A stretch of 64,000 nucleotides of DNA, taken from NCBI GenBank assembly GCA_033558025.1, contig JAUCEF010000005.1:372001-436000 (forward strand). Direction: 5' to 3'. This DNA comes from Phytophthora sp. 'mugwort' (lineage: Eukaryota > Oomycota > Peronosporomycetes > Peronosporales > Peronosporaceae). The notes below the pieces were generated by a model. The model worked only from the letters and a program-made list of their open reading frames with translations, searched no databases and was not told where the DNA came from. This document shows, piece by piece, positions 23,177 through 35,404 of the stretch. How positions within the stretch are numbered: the first letter of the stretch is position 1; each line of letters opens with the position of its first letter. Both the position numbers and the translations under genes were made by a program.

Positions 23177-24351
23177 TTTCAAACACACTGATAAATGGCA
23201 TCCAAAGGAAGTAGTACATGTATCGGTTGTCAGAATGCTTGGGCAAGTCAGGTTCTGGCTAAAGTCTATCACTAGAACTGCGTGCGCCTCAGAAACTGCC
23301 TTTAGGTCAGCGTTGTACTCCATCCTAAGCGCAAGTCAGTAGATTGTAGAACGTACATTAACCAGATAAAACAAACTGGTACTAATGTCTTCTCACCGCA
23401 TTCGACGAGCTGCCTTATTGTGGAGGCAGAGTTCTTCAGTTCTATCCGACGTCGCTCTGCCACGACGCATCTTGGTCTTTAAATTGAACAGACATCGCAC
23501 ATGTTGTCTAACTGCAACCTTTATTTGATATTCGGACAATGGAGAGATAGCAACTTGCGCATGGTTGAATTACCAGACTCGCGACGCTGAATACCTGAGA
23601 GTTCGACAAACTCGCGCATGTCATCATACAGCCGGTCCCACGTAAAATAAGCCGGCAAGAATGCGAACAGCTCAGAGCTGTATTATTGCGGACGGTCCCA
23701 TGGACAGTCTTCTCCATGCGCACTTGCACAGGAATGACACCGCCAATATCCATAGCAAATTCAGGGAACCACTCGATGATCGATACACAGATGTATTTTT
23801 GTTCTTCTTGTTTCCGTGGGGCTTAGTAGCAAATACACCGCTACGATTTTTCGGAATCGAAGCGGTGGAAAGTCACAAGATTAATTTCGTAGCGAGCACA
23901 GAAGGCACACACTTTACCAACTAGAGGTAATAATTAATGGAGCTTGTTGCGAACGCCGTTTCCTCGAGAGAGTATCGGTTTTTATCAGCACCGCCAGAAT
24001 TACCATAACGCTAGTTACGCGTTCGAACCTCACTATCTCAGTTTATACTGTACCAAATCCGTCTACTACCCTTCAAACACGTCAGCTCACACGGATCATC
24101 TCGTACCAGTCCAAACGCCTTCTCAGCTACTGACACATCCATCAGGAAGACATTTAGGTCCTCGTCACTTCCCTCCCATCTTCACAGCTTTCATGTGTCT
24201 CATAGGCCTCATCGTCGATGGAAGAAGCAATAGGAGACCCGTCAGTTTCAGACCACTCGCTAACCGAGCTCATAGCCTCTCAGTCGCCACAACACCTGCT
24301 GTCTCATCGCAAGCTGGCGGTGAGGTTTCGTCTTCCGCGCTTGTTTGCTAG
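23177..24351 (-). mobile_element. GQNK lineage 1, copy B: N-terminal half
   Basis: Minus-strand blocks in the order of copy A: an acidic start (SEWSETDGSPIASSIDDEAY, near 24,260 to 24,200); MDIGGVIPVQVRMEKTVHGT (23,753 frame), corresponding to VGEVVSVRVRMQKHIDGT of copy A; a degenerate LPAYFTWD region; RTEELCLHNKAARRMR (about 23,430), matching KTEALGRHTESARHMR; and DLKAVSEAHAVLVIDFSQ running to CHLSVCLKY at the insertion point. The reading frame of this last block continues in frame into 19266 to 19264 (tyrosine codon) once the insert and one TA are removed. Several stops show the gene was already decaying or decayed after the split. Confidence 0.7.
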
Positions 24352-24399
24352 ATTGCTTGGTTACTGTGCGCCGCGTAATTTATCCTGCTGAAAGAGAAA

Positions 24400-25770
24400 A
24401 TCGCTGTTTTCTCGGCTATTCAGGTAATATGGTCAGACTTTAACGCCGCTTTCTCGAAAACAACAATATATATATATATTAGTTTCCTTTGTTTTACCAA
24501 TGATGGGCTGATGGGAAATTGCCAAGGAGGACATTGCGCTGCCGATCTCCGTCAATCTTCTCGCGATTCGCAAGAAGTCACACATACTTTCAGCACCTCT
24601 CATTCTTCACCAGCCAGAGCTAATGGCTCTAGCAAATTAGTGAATTCATTCGGCTTGCATAGCGCATCAAATGGCAATTGCAGCTTTTAGCAACCTTCCA
24701 ACATTGTAAACATCGAGTTCCAATTTTTCACAATTCAATCCAGATGTCTCCAGTACATTGGGGATACCGAAGAGATCTTTGAAGTCATTGAACTTCTTTC
24801 GCATCGCGTTACTTAGTCGAGCTTTTTATAACGACGGTAGGCTATCTGCCTTCGGCTTAATGCATCCTTTAGCATCCTGTACAGCTCGACTAAGGACGCG
24901 GTACACCGAACGGATATACCAGCTTCTGTAATCCGTCCACCACTTGTATCATTAAGCAGCTGTCTTAATAGATTCATTGTGTTCGGCATCTCACATCCTC
25001 TGGCCGTAATGACACCTTCGATCTTATCCCCGACTCTTCAATCAGAACAAAAGCCAAATCGCTTGTGGTTGAGGCGTTATGAGTGGAGGGAAATATGTGA
25101 AGCCTAAAAGAGGTGACTGCAGCCCCCAGCTGTCATCGACCCAGTGGATAGTGATTCCAGTATATCCTCGATACAGACGCGACGGGCAGCTGTCTATTGT
25201 AATACAACATGGTTTCTTTTAATCCTCGTCAGCAAGTTTTGAACGACCACGCCCCTTTCAAACTCATCCTCAGCGCCGCGCACAGCCGTCCGACAGCCAG
25301 GCAGTTGATAGTTAAGGCGGAAGGCGTGAGCAACAAAGGCCGCTCAACTGAAGCAACGACTGCTTCGAGTCGACAATCCATTCAACCAACGCCATGAAAA
25401 GTTTTGCTTGTCGTTTATCCATCATTATGTCATGTCTGTCACGTGCGCCTGTGCTTGTAGCATCACCTGATGCGTGTCTCCAGCAATGCCAGAATCAAAC
25501 CAAATTAAGTGCTGCACTCACAGGTGGAGCGCCAACACGGAGCTGCCCGTTGCAGCATAAGCGGATGGGCGAGGTACTTTGGTCGAATTGCATTCCCAGC
25601 ATGTAGGTCGTCCGTCAATTTTGCTATAATGCAACCACACCCACGAGGGTATCTTGCACTTAGCGCTTCTGTGCCCACGAGGCGTCGTCATATCTGCTGG
25701 ATCCGTCGATAAGGCTGGCTGCGGGCGTTCCAGGCTCCACCTCTGACTCGCTGTCAACATGCTGCTCTTC
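24400..25770 (-). mobile_element. hAT-family transposase remnant 2
   Basis: The minus strand starts with a BED-type zinc finger: PSWVWLHYSKIDGRPTCWEC, then a gapped ATGSSVLALHL (about 25,680 to 25,510). Downstream blocks are KRQAKLFMAWLNGLSTRSS and AAFVAHAFRLNYQLPG (25,400 to 25,270), YTGITIHWVDDSWGLQSPLL (about 25,160 to 25,100, the conserved Asp region after the first strand) and KARLSNAMRKKFNDFKDLFG (24,820 to 24,770). This matches the order of hAT transposases. The C-terminal dimerisation domain was not found, and stops abound. A (TA)n run sits at 24,464 to 24,478. Confidence 0.7.
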
Positions 25771-25774
25771 TTCG

Positions 25775-26900
25775 CGTTGGCTGCATTAAACTAACGGAAA
25801 AGCTGATGCCCATCACCTCAATTCCACTGCCACTGGATTTCTCGTTCATTTCTGCCCATACTGCTCACTGCAAGCCACACGCACATCGTACGACTGCAGC
25901 AAACGTGTAGTCGGCGTGCGGCCTTAAACTCGGCGTTGGATTGATACTGTCGATTGTCGAAGTTACAACGCGTTGCTATATCGCTACCAATGCGCCCGGG
26001 CTACGAGAAATGAAGCACGTCATGCTTGATGCGTAACTGTGACCAAAGGAACTCACGCTCGCTGTTGCGGCTCGCGTGCACCGGCGACCAAACTAGGGAG
26101 CATTGTATGACTTGTTGGACCTGGTAGCAGCATAGATGAGCAATAATAAATTAGAAAGTTAGTATCGATGTTTGCCGTGCGCACGGCGAAATTGCCGCTT
26201 TGGTCGTGCGATCAAACCGCCGACTCGATGCAGACCCACGTACCAGTGATAGGCCTCCCACTACGCTCTCAGCAAGTCTTGCCCTGTGTGTGATGCTACA
26301 CGGCGCGGCCACGATGTAAAGGGGGGGGCTTGATTGTAGCTGTTGTGGCAGTCGGTCACGGGCGCTATCTGCTGCGATGGGAGTTGCGCGCAGCTTCTCC
26401 AGGAATGAATGGCACGACGCAAAATATCTCGACTTCGATTTCACTTTAAGTCTATCGGTTAGCCGGCGGTTAACCAGCTTCAAATTTAGAAACCCGCTGA
26501 CCACTTTGCCGGTTAGCCGGCAGTTGGAAAGGGTGGTGCCCTGGTCTAAAGTCAAGACCGCTGAAAAATATCTGACCACGAGCGAAGTCCAAGAGACGTG
26601 TCAGAAGCATCCGAATAGCGCTAAGATCGAGGAGCTAAAACATTCGGCACATTACATGTATATCCTGGAGCAGGAGATGGCCACTGTAACTGACTCTGTT
26701 GCTCACTGATGAACGATTGAGACCCGACTGTGTCTCGGCTCTTTGCCCAAACCCGATACGGAATATGAGCGTCGCAACCTGGCAGGAGCTTCATAATGAG
26801 CACACGCGATGACAACCAGATAGCAACGCAGTTAGCCGAAGATACACAAGAGACCGCACACCATGACACCGATTGAAGGGGAACAAATCCGACAAGTAAT
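25775..26900. other. Stretch with no confident gene
   Basis: A plus-strand frame at 26377 to 26709 (110 codons) is open. Its DNA carries CGGTTAGCCGGC twice (about 26,456 and 26,510), a short imperfect palindrome. It may be 5' sequence of the LINE that follows, but I see no RNA-binding motif. Nothing else is recognised. Confidence 0.35.
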
Positions 26901-27132
26901 GCGTTCCAAACTTGGAAGGGCGCAGGGGGTGACTGCGGTCACGGCGATTCAGGATGTAGCGCTGATGGAGACGCCTAGGGAGCAGCCAGCCATGAGCGAT
27001 GCATGGCCTGAGTTGTGGCAGCAACCGAAGAAGGCCTGGTCCTCATCATCGCGAGTTGGATTTCCGTTTGTAAATAGTACTAAAGAAACGTGGACTACAG
27101 TGGCGCAGGTGGAACCTTCCTGATAACTTCGC

Positions 27133-30100
27133 ATGATTCAAAAGTTTTCATATCCGGTGAAGTTGTTGGTGACGTTGAGCGAGAAGGTGTTTGAGGCTTG
27201 GACGGCAGTATGGCGCCGGGAATGCCTCTATGGTAGACGGGTAGCCTACAGAATTCGGACTGAAGACAAGGCGCCTCAACGATGGCTGGATGAATGGAAA
27301 GCGCTCATTCTCCCCATAGCCCCGATTCCGTAGCTTTTGCCAGTCCTCTCTGTTGTCTATCAGGGGGTATCAGGGGTGATAGACAACAGAGGGTCTGGCA
27401 AAAGCTACGGAATCGGGGCTATGGGGAGGATGAGCGCTTGAAACTCCGCGACGTCGGAAACAAGTTCAGATTTGCGCAAAACGTAGTATGCGCGTTGCGA
27501 TATAAACATGAACTCAGGGTGCTCATAGGTCTCGAGAGCGAAAACGACAACGGAGCCCATTTAAGATTGATTCGGCATTTAATAGCACTACGAACGGCTG
27601 GACAACCGAGAGGCACACTCCAAGGCGCCTCACCAGTGGATTGGTTAGTTGTAGCACGCTACGTTTCCACCTCTCCTGACCCGGGTGAATAAGAACGGAT
27701 TAAGCAGTATGATGAACGTCACTAAACGGTCAGATGCGGCACCAAACAGAATGCAAGTTGGTGCTGTGACGGACACTTACGGGCGTGACGTGCAACTGAA
27801 GGGAGGATTGGAATACGGGAAAGAGAAGCAGAAACGGACAAACTGGATATGCTCGAGAAGGGTGGAGATGCATCAGGCTCGTTGGTTTGTAAAGAGAATA
27901 TAATTAAGTGGCTTACAACGTGGAGAAAGACACCGGTGAGGGAAAGGCCGGTGGCCTGGTTGCTCCAAGAGACTCATGTAGGGACAGAGGAGGAGGAGGC
28001 TGTGAAGCTGACAACAACGTGGAGAATATTATGGCGGAAGCAGTATCAGGAACTAGGACAGGAGTTGTCATACTGGAGTGTCGATGCTTCTCGAACAGGC
28101 GGGTCGCCATTCTCCTTAAACCCAGTGAAGCAGGAAAGGTGTTGCCTTCGAAAAAAGAGAACTGGACGAACAGGAACATTGCGCTCCAACTGCCAACCAA
28201 GTGATGGTGAAAATATATGCAGCCAACGAGAGAAAGGAGCGAGAGGATTTGTTTTACCGAACTGACCACCTGGAAGTGGCATCAGGGGACATCATTATTG
28301 CTTGGGATTTCAATAGTGTACAGTGCCTGATACTGGATCGACTGGGCGGGCATCGAAGCGGTCCACCGTAGAGTGCAGCGCTGCAGTAGCTCGCTCAGAA
28401 GCTACAGCTGGAGGATGCGAGTACGCTGGCGCAGACGGTTGACGACGATTACGAGGAGCCAGATCCGACTGAAGTATATACGTACTTGGAGCCTGACGCG
28501 ACGAACCGGCTGGACAGGTTTTACGTTCCCCAAGCATGAGCAAGGGAAGTGCAATGGGTGGAAGTTGCGGAGCCAGCGGCATCATCAGATCATCAACGTG
28601 TGCGGATGTATTACCAGGAAGCAACGTCAGGGCGGCCTCGAAGCTCCAGAAAACGAGGTGTGAGATACCCAATTCGGACATCGCAGCCGGAAAAGGGTAC
28701 GAGCGGAGTTATTGGACGGACTCACGGATGCAGAGGTTGGAAAGCAAGTTACAGCTCGGATCTAGAACGCAACGGCAAAGAATGTGTCGAAGGCATCGCT
28801 ATTATAGGAAAACGTGAATCGAAGCGCAGGAATGCGATCATTCACTGGCTCAACGCGCAGAACAGATCCCACCTGTTCACCAGGAAATAGCTGCTTGAGA
28901 TGACTGCGATTAACGCGCAGGAGGAACCCGTAGTCCGCTTGGGGCAGCGCCTGGAATGTACTACAGAGCAACCGAGGTGGCAATTTATGAGGATCTCGAA
29001 TTGGGAAAAAGATCAATCGATTACAGTGCTACGATAGATCAATGAAGCAACATTTACGCGTGAAATGACAATTGCAGACGCCCTGTATTCGGAGTAATTC
29101 ACAATACGATACCGAACGCGGAGTTAGAACGCGAGTTCGACCGATGTGTGCAAATACCGGAGGTCAGGCGTCTCTTGCCAGAGCAAAATGCGAGCCTCAT
29201 GTAGGAAGCAATCACAGACGACGTCATTTAAGCCGTCGATGCGCTCAACAGGCATACGGCGACTGGGGGCGACGGCCTAAATAATGATTTTTTCAAAGAA
29301 ATCAGGCCCTATTGATACCGGCAATGGTAGCAATTGGAAATGAATCAAAGGAGGAGAACCGCCTGCCTCGTTTCTCGAAGGATTCATACTGACGCTACGG
29401 AAGAAAGAGGACTTGCCAGACGCGATGGACTTCAGCCCAATCACCCTCCTACAAACGGGATACAAAATCTTTGCTAAGATACTAGCAATGCTAGCCCAGA
29501 AAATCATGGAACCCCCATCGGGGCTCACAGCAGGGATTTTTGCATGGGCGTCAAGTGATGAGAAGGTGATGATAATCTTGCAATACTGGCAAAACAGCAA
29601 AGGAGCGTCCAGATCTAGCAGTGGCTCAGCCAAGTTATACTGCTCCTGGCCTTTTGATAGGCGTACGATACAGTGGCGCGAGAATTTCTCTTTTAGCTCT
29701 GCTAAAGTTTGCGTTCTCCCGTGAGTTTGTGAACATGATTTAGAGACTTCCTGACGGCACGACAGCTAAGTTCCTGGTTAATGGGGGACTATCTCGAGAG
29801 CAGGAGGTGATCTCGGGCATACGAAAAGTTGCCCGTTGGCTCCACTACTGTTCATCCTGGAGGCAGAGATCCCTTTGCTGGCGATCAGACAGGACTCGGA
29901 GATAGTACAAATCAAAATACCTGGGGTAGATGGAGAGCGCCACAAGTTTTCTGTGTTCGTTGACGACCCACGGTCTTCCTTAATGAGGCGAAGCAGTTGC
30001 CAAGGGTGATCAAAGTGGTGGAGCAGTTTGGAAAGTTATCCGGCCTGCAGGTACAACCGACCAAGGGTCATGAGGTATTCCTAAACACCGCACTGGAGGA

Positions 30101-32010
30101 AACGGAATACATGGGAATACCAGTGCTCAGGCACGGTGATACAGTGCGATATTTAGGTCACGCCGTCGAGACTGGGAAATTAACGGAAGCAAACTGGGCT
30201 GCGAGAATACGAAATGTCCAGAGCGGCTAGCAACAGCAACGCAACGCACAACAGTATTAAAAACCGGGTGACGATTCTGAACGTCATTATGCTGCCATAG
30301 GCATTATTTACGGCGGCAGTGTTTGAAATGCCGAGATGGGCGGAGGCCAAGTTACGGAATCTCCATAAACAGTTTCTATGGCAATACTCCATGAGCACGA
30401 AGCAGGCAGGCACAAGATGAACCCAGATTTATTTTTATACACCCAAAATAAGCCGGGGTGGGACTAGCGTCCGTGCTAGTAGCGTGCAAGACTCAAAAGG
30501 TCAAACAGACGATGTATGGGCTGATCCAGATGCGGAATAGCTACTATGATGCATGTAGATCATGGGCATTCGGTGGAGTGACAGCAGGACGCAATGAAGG
30601 AGTTTCGCCACAGTTGGAGTACGGGGGCGTAGGAGGAGCAAGCAGATATTTGCCAGGTACAGGCTACAGCAGTTAATTGGCTCTTGGATAGCGCCGACAA
30701 AGGAGGACGGGGTGGAGCGACAGAATCAATTCCTGCAGGAACTCAAGGAGTTTGCAATGTAAACGATCAGCTGGTCATCCGAGGAGGAATGGATTGTGGA
30801 ATTGCCACGGAACATTTGCATTGGACCGCCCCAAGCGGTCAGCGAAAGAGGTGGCTTTCTGGCCTACCTATCACTGGAATGAGAATCCGTGGATACGGGA
30901 TCAAACTGGTAAACCGCTCAAGAGAGAGGCAAAGTACAATTGGATACGGCCGTCAACTGGCAGGGCTCCAACGGCAGCTCGTCGGAGCAAGAACGTACTC
31001 CATGAAAATTCCCACGACAGCAGGAAAGGAGCATCGACAGGATAAGCTAAGACGGTGGGGATTAGCTATCATCACAGCACGCCTGAGAAGGCCATGGACA
31101 CAAGCTTGAAAGTCCCGCAACAACTGAGAATGAGGCACCATACCAAATGGAAAGGTGTCTACGACTTGGAATTCCCTACAGCAGGGAAGGCTCGATGAAT
31201 CGTGAGGGATCCCGCTGAGAAGAGGGGAGGAAGCATCGTCCTAGTGCGACAACCGGATCTAATTCATTGCCAAGCGCAGAGAATAACGGAGGGAATGATA
31301 GAACGACACAGAATCTGCAAAAGTTGCAGTAGTTCGAAGGGGATGTTAGCATAGGCTTCTACGCGCATCTTCTCATTCACCGGTTTTTTCGTAAAAATAG
31401 TATCGGACCCGATCGTAAACGAACACGTATGGAAGGCCCTCAAGAAGCACCCGTACAAGTATAAGGCGATAGGTGTAAGATTGGACGGACTGGAAACGTT
31501 GTCTCAAACAGCAAAACCCAGCCGCTGGCAAGCGGCCGCGCTTCACCAGACGCCGAAGGAAGTATTGAACCACAGTAACGGGCTGACTGAGTACCAAATA
31601 TGGGTCGGGTACCGGGCAGCCACACGGCAACTGAACCGGTATCGTAAAAAAGACTGCGGCGCAGTTTACATTGAATACATCACGTTGTCCGCGATCGAAG
31701 GGAGCAGCGTGTGGCCGCGATGGCACGCTCCAAGGGCACCGCGTGCAAAGTTTCGGATGGGGGCTATACCGTATGAACAAGCGATTGCAGAGGATAAGCT
31801 CGTCGTGCGCTGGGTTGGGCAATTTCAGGTGGCCAAGGCCCTTTCACACTCGTTCCTCATCTGTCATCTACTCACCGGAGCTGATCATGGTGTGCAAGGT
31901 AGCGCCTTCAGTTCTGCCATGACACAGACCTCGACGAGACCGCCGAGATCCGCGAGCAAGTGTCCTTGCAGGACAAAATACATGAAGTCCGTGCTGTTGT
32001 TGTTTTGAGC
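27133..32010 (+). mobile_element. L1-like non-LTR retrotransposon (LINE), decayed
   Basis: An ORF1-like region of unknown fold (27,133 to 27,690) is followed by an endonuclease region: VAWLLQETHVGTEEEEAV (27,950), IIAWDFNSVQ with LDRLGGHRSG (28,290 to 28,360), NRLDRFYVP (28,505), SDHQRV (28,590). These are the catalytic and substrate blocks of APE-type endonucleases. The reverse transcriptase follows: DFSPITLLQTGYKIFAKILA (29,430 to 29,490), FSVFVDDPTVFLNEAKQ (29,950, the FVDD site) and a thumb with EYMGIPVLRHGDTVRYLGH (30,105). A degenerate zinc-knuckle end lies to about 31,900. Such elements copy themselves by target-primed reverse transcription. Several frame changes and stops make it inactive. 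The 5' and 3' ends were not located. Confidence 0.75.
27300..27438. repeat. 61 bp near-perfect inverted repeat with 16 bp loop
   Basis: The left arm (27300 to 27361) begins AGCGCTCATTCTCCCCATAG; the right arm (27378 to 27438) is its reverse complement apart from about two mismatches and one indel. The right arm fits the LINE ORF1 reading frame; the left arm introduces a stop. So the left arm looks like the added copy. Confidence 0.9.
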
Positions 32011-32358
32011 AGACTCAAATCGGCCTGGAACGGTTTGCAAGATGTACAGCAGGTGGAAACATTTTCGCCCACCTAGTTTGTGCACACAAGGTCGATTTCA
32101 CCATTAAGCCAATACAGCCGACGACTTGGCGCTGCTATCCATCCATTTATTGTTCTCCAGTGGGCTTGCTTGGACGTGAGGAGACAGATTTGTTAAGATC
32201 CCGCCAATGGCGAGGCGCGAGAGAAGTATTTCGCACCAATTAACTGAGAGAATAAGCTCTTCGATCGTCCTGCATATTGCTAGATTCAGTACCATACATT
32301 GCATACTTCCAGCTGTACCTAACAGCAGGCATGTCGCCTAGAGGAACGCGTCAGTACT

Positions 32359-33430
32359 TTGCTAATACAAATAAATAGAGTGATCAGCAAGTGGAATGCC
32401 CGATTGAGCCATCGGGAGTTCAGCAAGCACCTGATATGCCACGATGGAACCTCGGCAGCATCATCAATAATGAGCACGAGCACTACAAGCCGCTACCACA
32501 CCCAGGAAGACCCCGCTAAACCGGACTCGGGTCAAGACAGACGTATCCTGAGGACCCTCGATAGAAACCCGTTTGTCAGTGCCGCGGTAGTGGCTGCTCA
32601 AGCGACAGCTGATTCCGGTGTCTCAATATCTAGTGGCCTTATGCGTGATCGAATCCGTTGCGCTGGGCCGCATGGTCGTTCGGCTCGAAAACAAAAAAAC
32701 AATTTGTGCGAAACATCGTCAATTGCGGCGAGTTTATGCTAAGCCGCTTTGAACGGATGCCTGCGGGCTTCTAGAGCAGAGTGCTTTGCAGCGACGAAGT
32801 CTGTGTCGAGCTTCACGGTACGACAGGTCGGGTATTGTTTTGGCGGTGGCCACGCGAAACGTTTCACTCGCGATGTATCATCCCGACGTTATAGCCGAGC
32901 TGGACGTCGTTAATGATATGGAGTTATATTACGGCTGATGTCGTTGGCACGCTGCATTGTTACGACGGATCGGTGACGGGCGTATCCTATCGGTTCCTGC
33001 TTCGGAATGAGATTCCAAACATCAAGCTGCTTTTGAAACTCTTGGTCGAGACGTGGTTCGTGCAGGGCGATGCACCTGCACGCGCTACCAAGCTGACTGT
33101 AGGTTGTCTGCGGGAGATTATGCTAATTCCCAGCCCAGCCCCGATCGGAACCCTATAGAAAATCTATGGTTCATGGGAGCTAAACAAGCGCGCAGCAACT
33201 TCGATCGACGATCTCAAAGTGCAGCTGTGAGGAATTTAGTCTGAAATTCAGACGACGTGGTGAGAAAGTGTGTTCTCTCAATGCCCAAGCGCCTACAAGC
33301 CGTTCATGATCGTGGTGGTGGTTGCTGTAAGTACTAACGTCTTTGCCCAAAGTGTGTTCTCTCAATGCCCAAGCGCCTACAAGCCGTTCATGATCGTGGT
33401 GGTGGTTGCTGTAAGTACTAACGTCTTTGA
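32359..33430 (+). mobile_element. Tc1/mariner transposase remnant
   Basis: Pieces on the plus strand: a helix-turn-helix region with SGQDRRILRTLDRNPFVSAA (32,525 to 32,585), a first catalytic region SDEVCVELHGTTGRV (32,790 to 32,835), MIWSYITADVVGTLHCYDG (32,913 to 32,970), a degenerate GDAPARAT block (33,065), then NPIENLW (33,149 to 33,170), and a tail SMPKRLQAVHDRGGG (33,280 to 33,325). This is the standard order of Tc1/mariner transposases, with the second and third catalytic residues in the D-x-A and NPIENLW regions. Stops and frame changes break it. TA-flanked ends were not identified. Confidence 0.8.
33265..33429. repeat. 84 bp tandem duplication in the Tc1 tail
   Basis: Two adjoining units, 33265 to 33348 and 33349 to 33429, both begin AAAGTGTGTTCTCTCAATGC and are identical over about 80 bases. 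The 84 bp period is 28 codons. They encode the C-terminal SMPKRLQAV block of Tc1 transposases. Confidence 0.95.
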
Positions 33431-33544
33431 GGTACAGCTAAGCATCAAAAATACAAAACTTTTGCTGGGCGTAAACATTTCGCACCCGCTGTTAAGGAGT
33501 AACGTTATGTTCCGGCGCTAGTCTCGAAGTCGGCAGAAGAAATC

Positions 33545-33900
33545 TGTGGGTAAGAACCACTATATAAACAGGTTGCTGAGTTATCGCCACTTCCATCGGA
33601 TGGGTACAACTCCAACACGTTGACGTCGAAGTTGGGTGTATAGTCGTATACACGAGTCTGAACCAGGGGTGATAAAATATTACTGTACAGTAGATATTGG
33701 TATTTTCAGTATTAATACTTATTACTGCAAACTGCGGGATCAGTATAATAATATATTGCCACAATTACTGCAATACTGTTGTTAAAAAGTCCGTTAACCG
33801 GACCGCAAACGAACCGTGAGCCCATAAGCAGTTGAAAGGATTAGGCTGGCTGACAGCCCTCAACGCCCTGGTACCCAGGTCTCCGTAAATACCGTACGTC
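33545..33900. other. AT-rich spacer
   Basis: No gene. The sequence around 33,680 to 33,780 is rich in ATTACTG-type words, which return at 35,690 to 35,760 on the other side of the hAT remnant. They may belong to subterminal repeats of the hAT element. Confidence 0.35.
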
Positions 33901-33926
33901 ATTCTTCAAACTACTGTAAGAGCGAC

Positions 33927-35400
33927 ATGGTTGCCGACAAGGATATCTGCGCTTTCTACTTTGCATTTATCAAGGACGACCTCTTCCAGTGCAAGCTCTG
34001 CGGAACTGCATGCATACAGCTTCGTCAATCTGGCTACTCTAACGTGATGGGTGCCCTGGCCACTAAGCAACCCGACATCCAAGAGACGTTCACCGAGCGG
34101 CAAGGCCCGCACCCTCTCCTCGAGCACGGCTTCATCCCTGAGAAGGCCAACTGCCTCTACCAATGGGGATGCGATAGATCGTGCTGCGAGACCTCCCCGT
34201 CAGCGAGATTGGCAACGAGCTCCCACGTAGCATGTTCAAATGGCAGCCAATTATGTCCAAGGCTTTGCGGAAGGTAATGGAGGGAGTGCAAGCAATATAG
34301 GTGAAGACCTGGAGCGTGAAATGGGTTTTTCATTCGGATTGATGTTCGATGGATGGTCTCATGGCTCGCTTCACTATGTGGGCCTGTTCGGTGTCTGCGT
34401 TGTCAATAATGCGTTGCGCCTACCTCTACTAGGTCTATCTACGCTCGATGATGGAAGTCAGTCCGCCGATGATCACATCGATCTTATACTCGCCGTTCGG
34501 AGCATGTACAGCAAGACCCGTGAGATGGTGCGCTTCCTGATACGCGATGATTGTGCTACTAACAAGTCCATGGCAGCAAAGATGGACGTACCTCTCGTCG
34601 GATGTGGCATTCATCGTTATAACCTGGCTGTCAAGTAGTTTTTTGCTGCCGTTTGAGACGCTGATTGAAGGTTTCAATGAATAGATTGTGCAGTTGTGTC
34701 ATCCCAACAACTACCAGGGTAGCAAAGTTGACAGACCTCAACCCAGTCAAGCGCAATCTGACCAGGTGGACGTCGATACTCGTGATGCTCGAGCGCTACA
34801 TTCGTATCAGGGCTGAAATTAAGCAGGTGGAAACCGTAGAGGACCTGGTGCCAAGCGCAGCATCACAATAAGCTTTTGACGCTTATCACCTAGCTGAAAA
34901 AAGCTGGATATCCTGTGCAAGCGGCATCAGCGGGATGACATCGACATGGCGCAAGTACGCGTCCTTTTCGACTACGTCTTGTCCAGTTTTCCTTCGATGG
35001 GATATTATCTGAAGCCAGCACCAGCAATCGTTCATGACGCAGTGTTCGAGGCAGCTGTCATAAAGATGAATAACGAAGCTACCATGATATCTGGCAAAAA
35101 GAAAGCGCTCCGTCCATTTGAACTCGTGCAAGATTTGTCTAAAAAGAGGAAGGAACGAGGAAGGGATTACGCTTCTGAGCTGCTGCGTGATGGACAAATC
35201 GACGCAAGAAGGTCCGGCATGCTATTATTTACGATCGAACTGTTGCCACGATTCCACCTACGTCCAACGCGGTCGAGAGATTGTTTTCAAGATGCAAGCT
35301 CGTCTTGACATCACAGAGAGGCTCCATGGCACCGGCGAACTTCGAAGTGCTGCAATTTCTGCAAGCTAACAGCCGCATGTGGCACCACTGTGGCCCGCTT
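33927..35400 (+). mobile_element. hAT-family transposase remnant 3
   Basis: A BED-like finger starts at 33,927 (FQCKLCGTACIQLRQSGYSN), with the distal His replaced (ATKQPDI). The next frame, 34,240 to 34,638, reads MGFSFGLMFDGWSHGSLHYV and RDDCATNKSMAAKMDVPLVG with CGIHRYNLAVK. Then KRNLTRWTSILVMLERYIRI (34,750), VRVLFDYVLSSFPSMGYYL (34,955) and, from about 35,250, PPTSNAVERLFSRCKLVLTS with FEVLQFLQANSRMW, the hAT dimerisation domain. The arrangement and wording are like the hAT remnant at 0.5 to 2.1 kb, so both are probably one subfamily. At least four frame changes occur. Confidence 0.85.
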
Positions 35401-35404
35401 ACAG

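Noticed and set aside
33265..33429. CRISPR-like repeats
   Set aside because: Only two adjoining copies without spacers, in a eukaryotic transposase gene.
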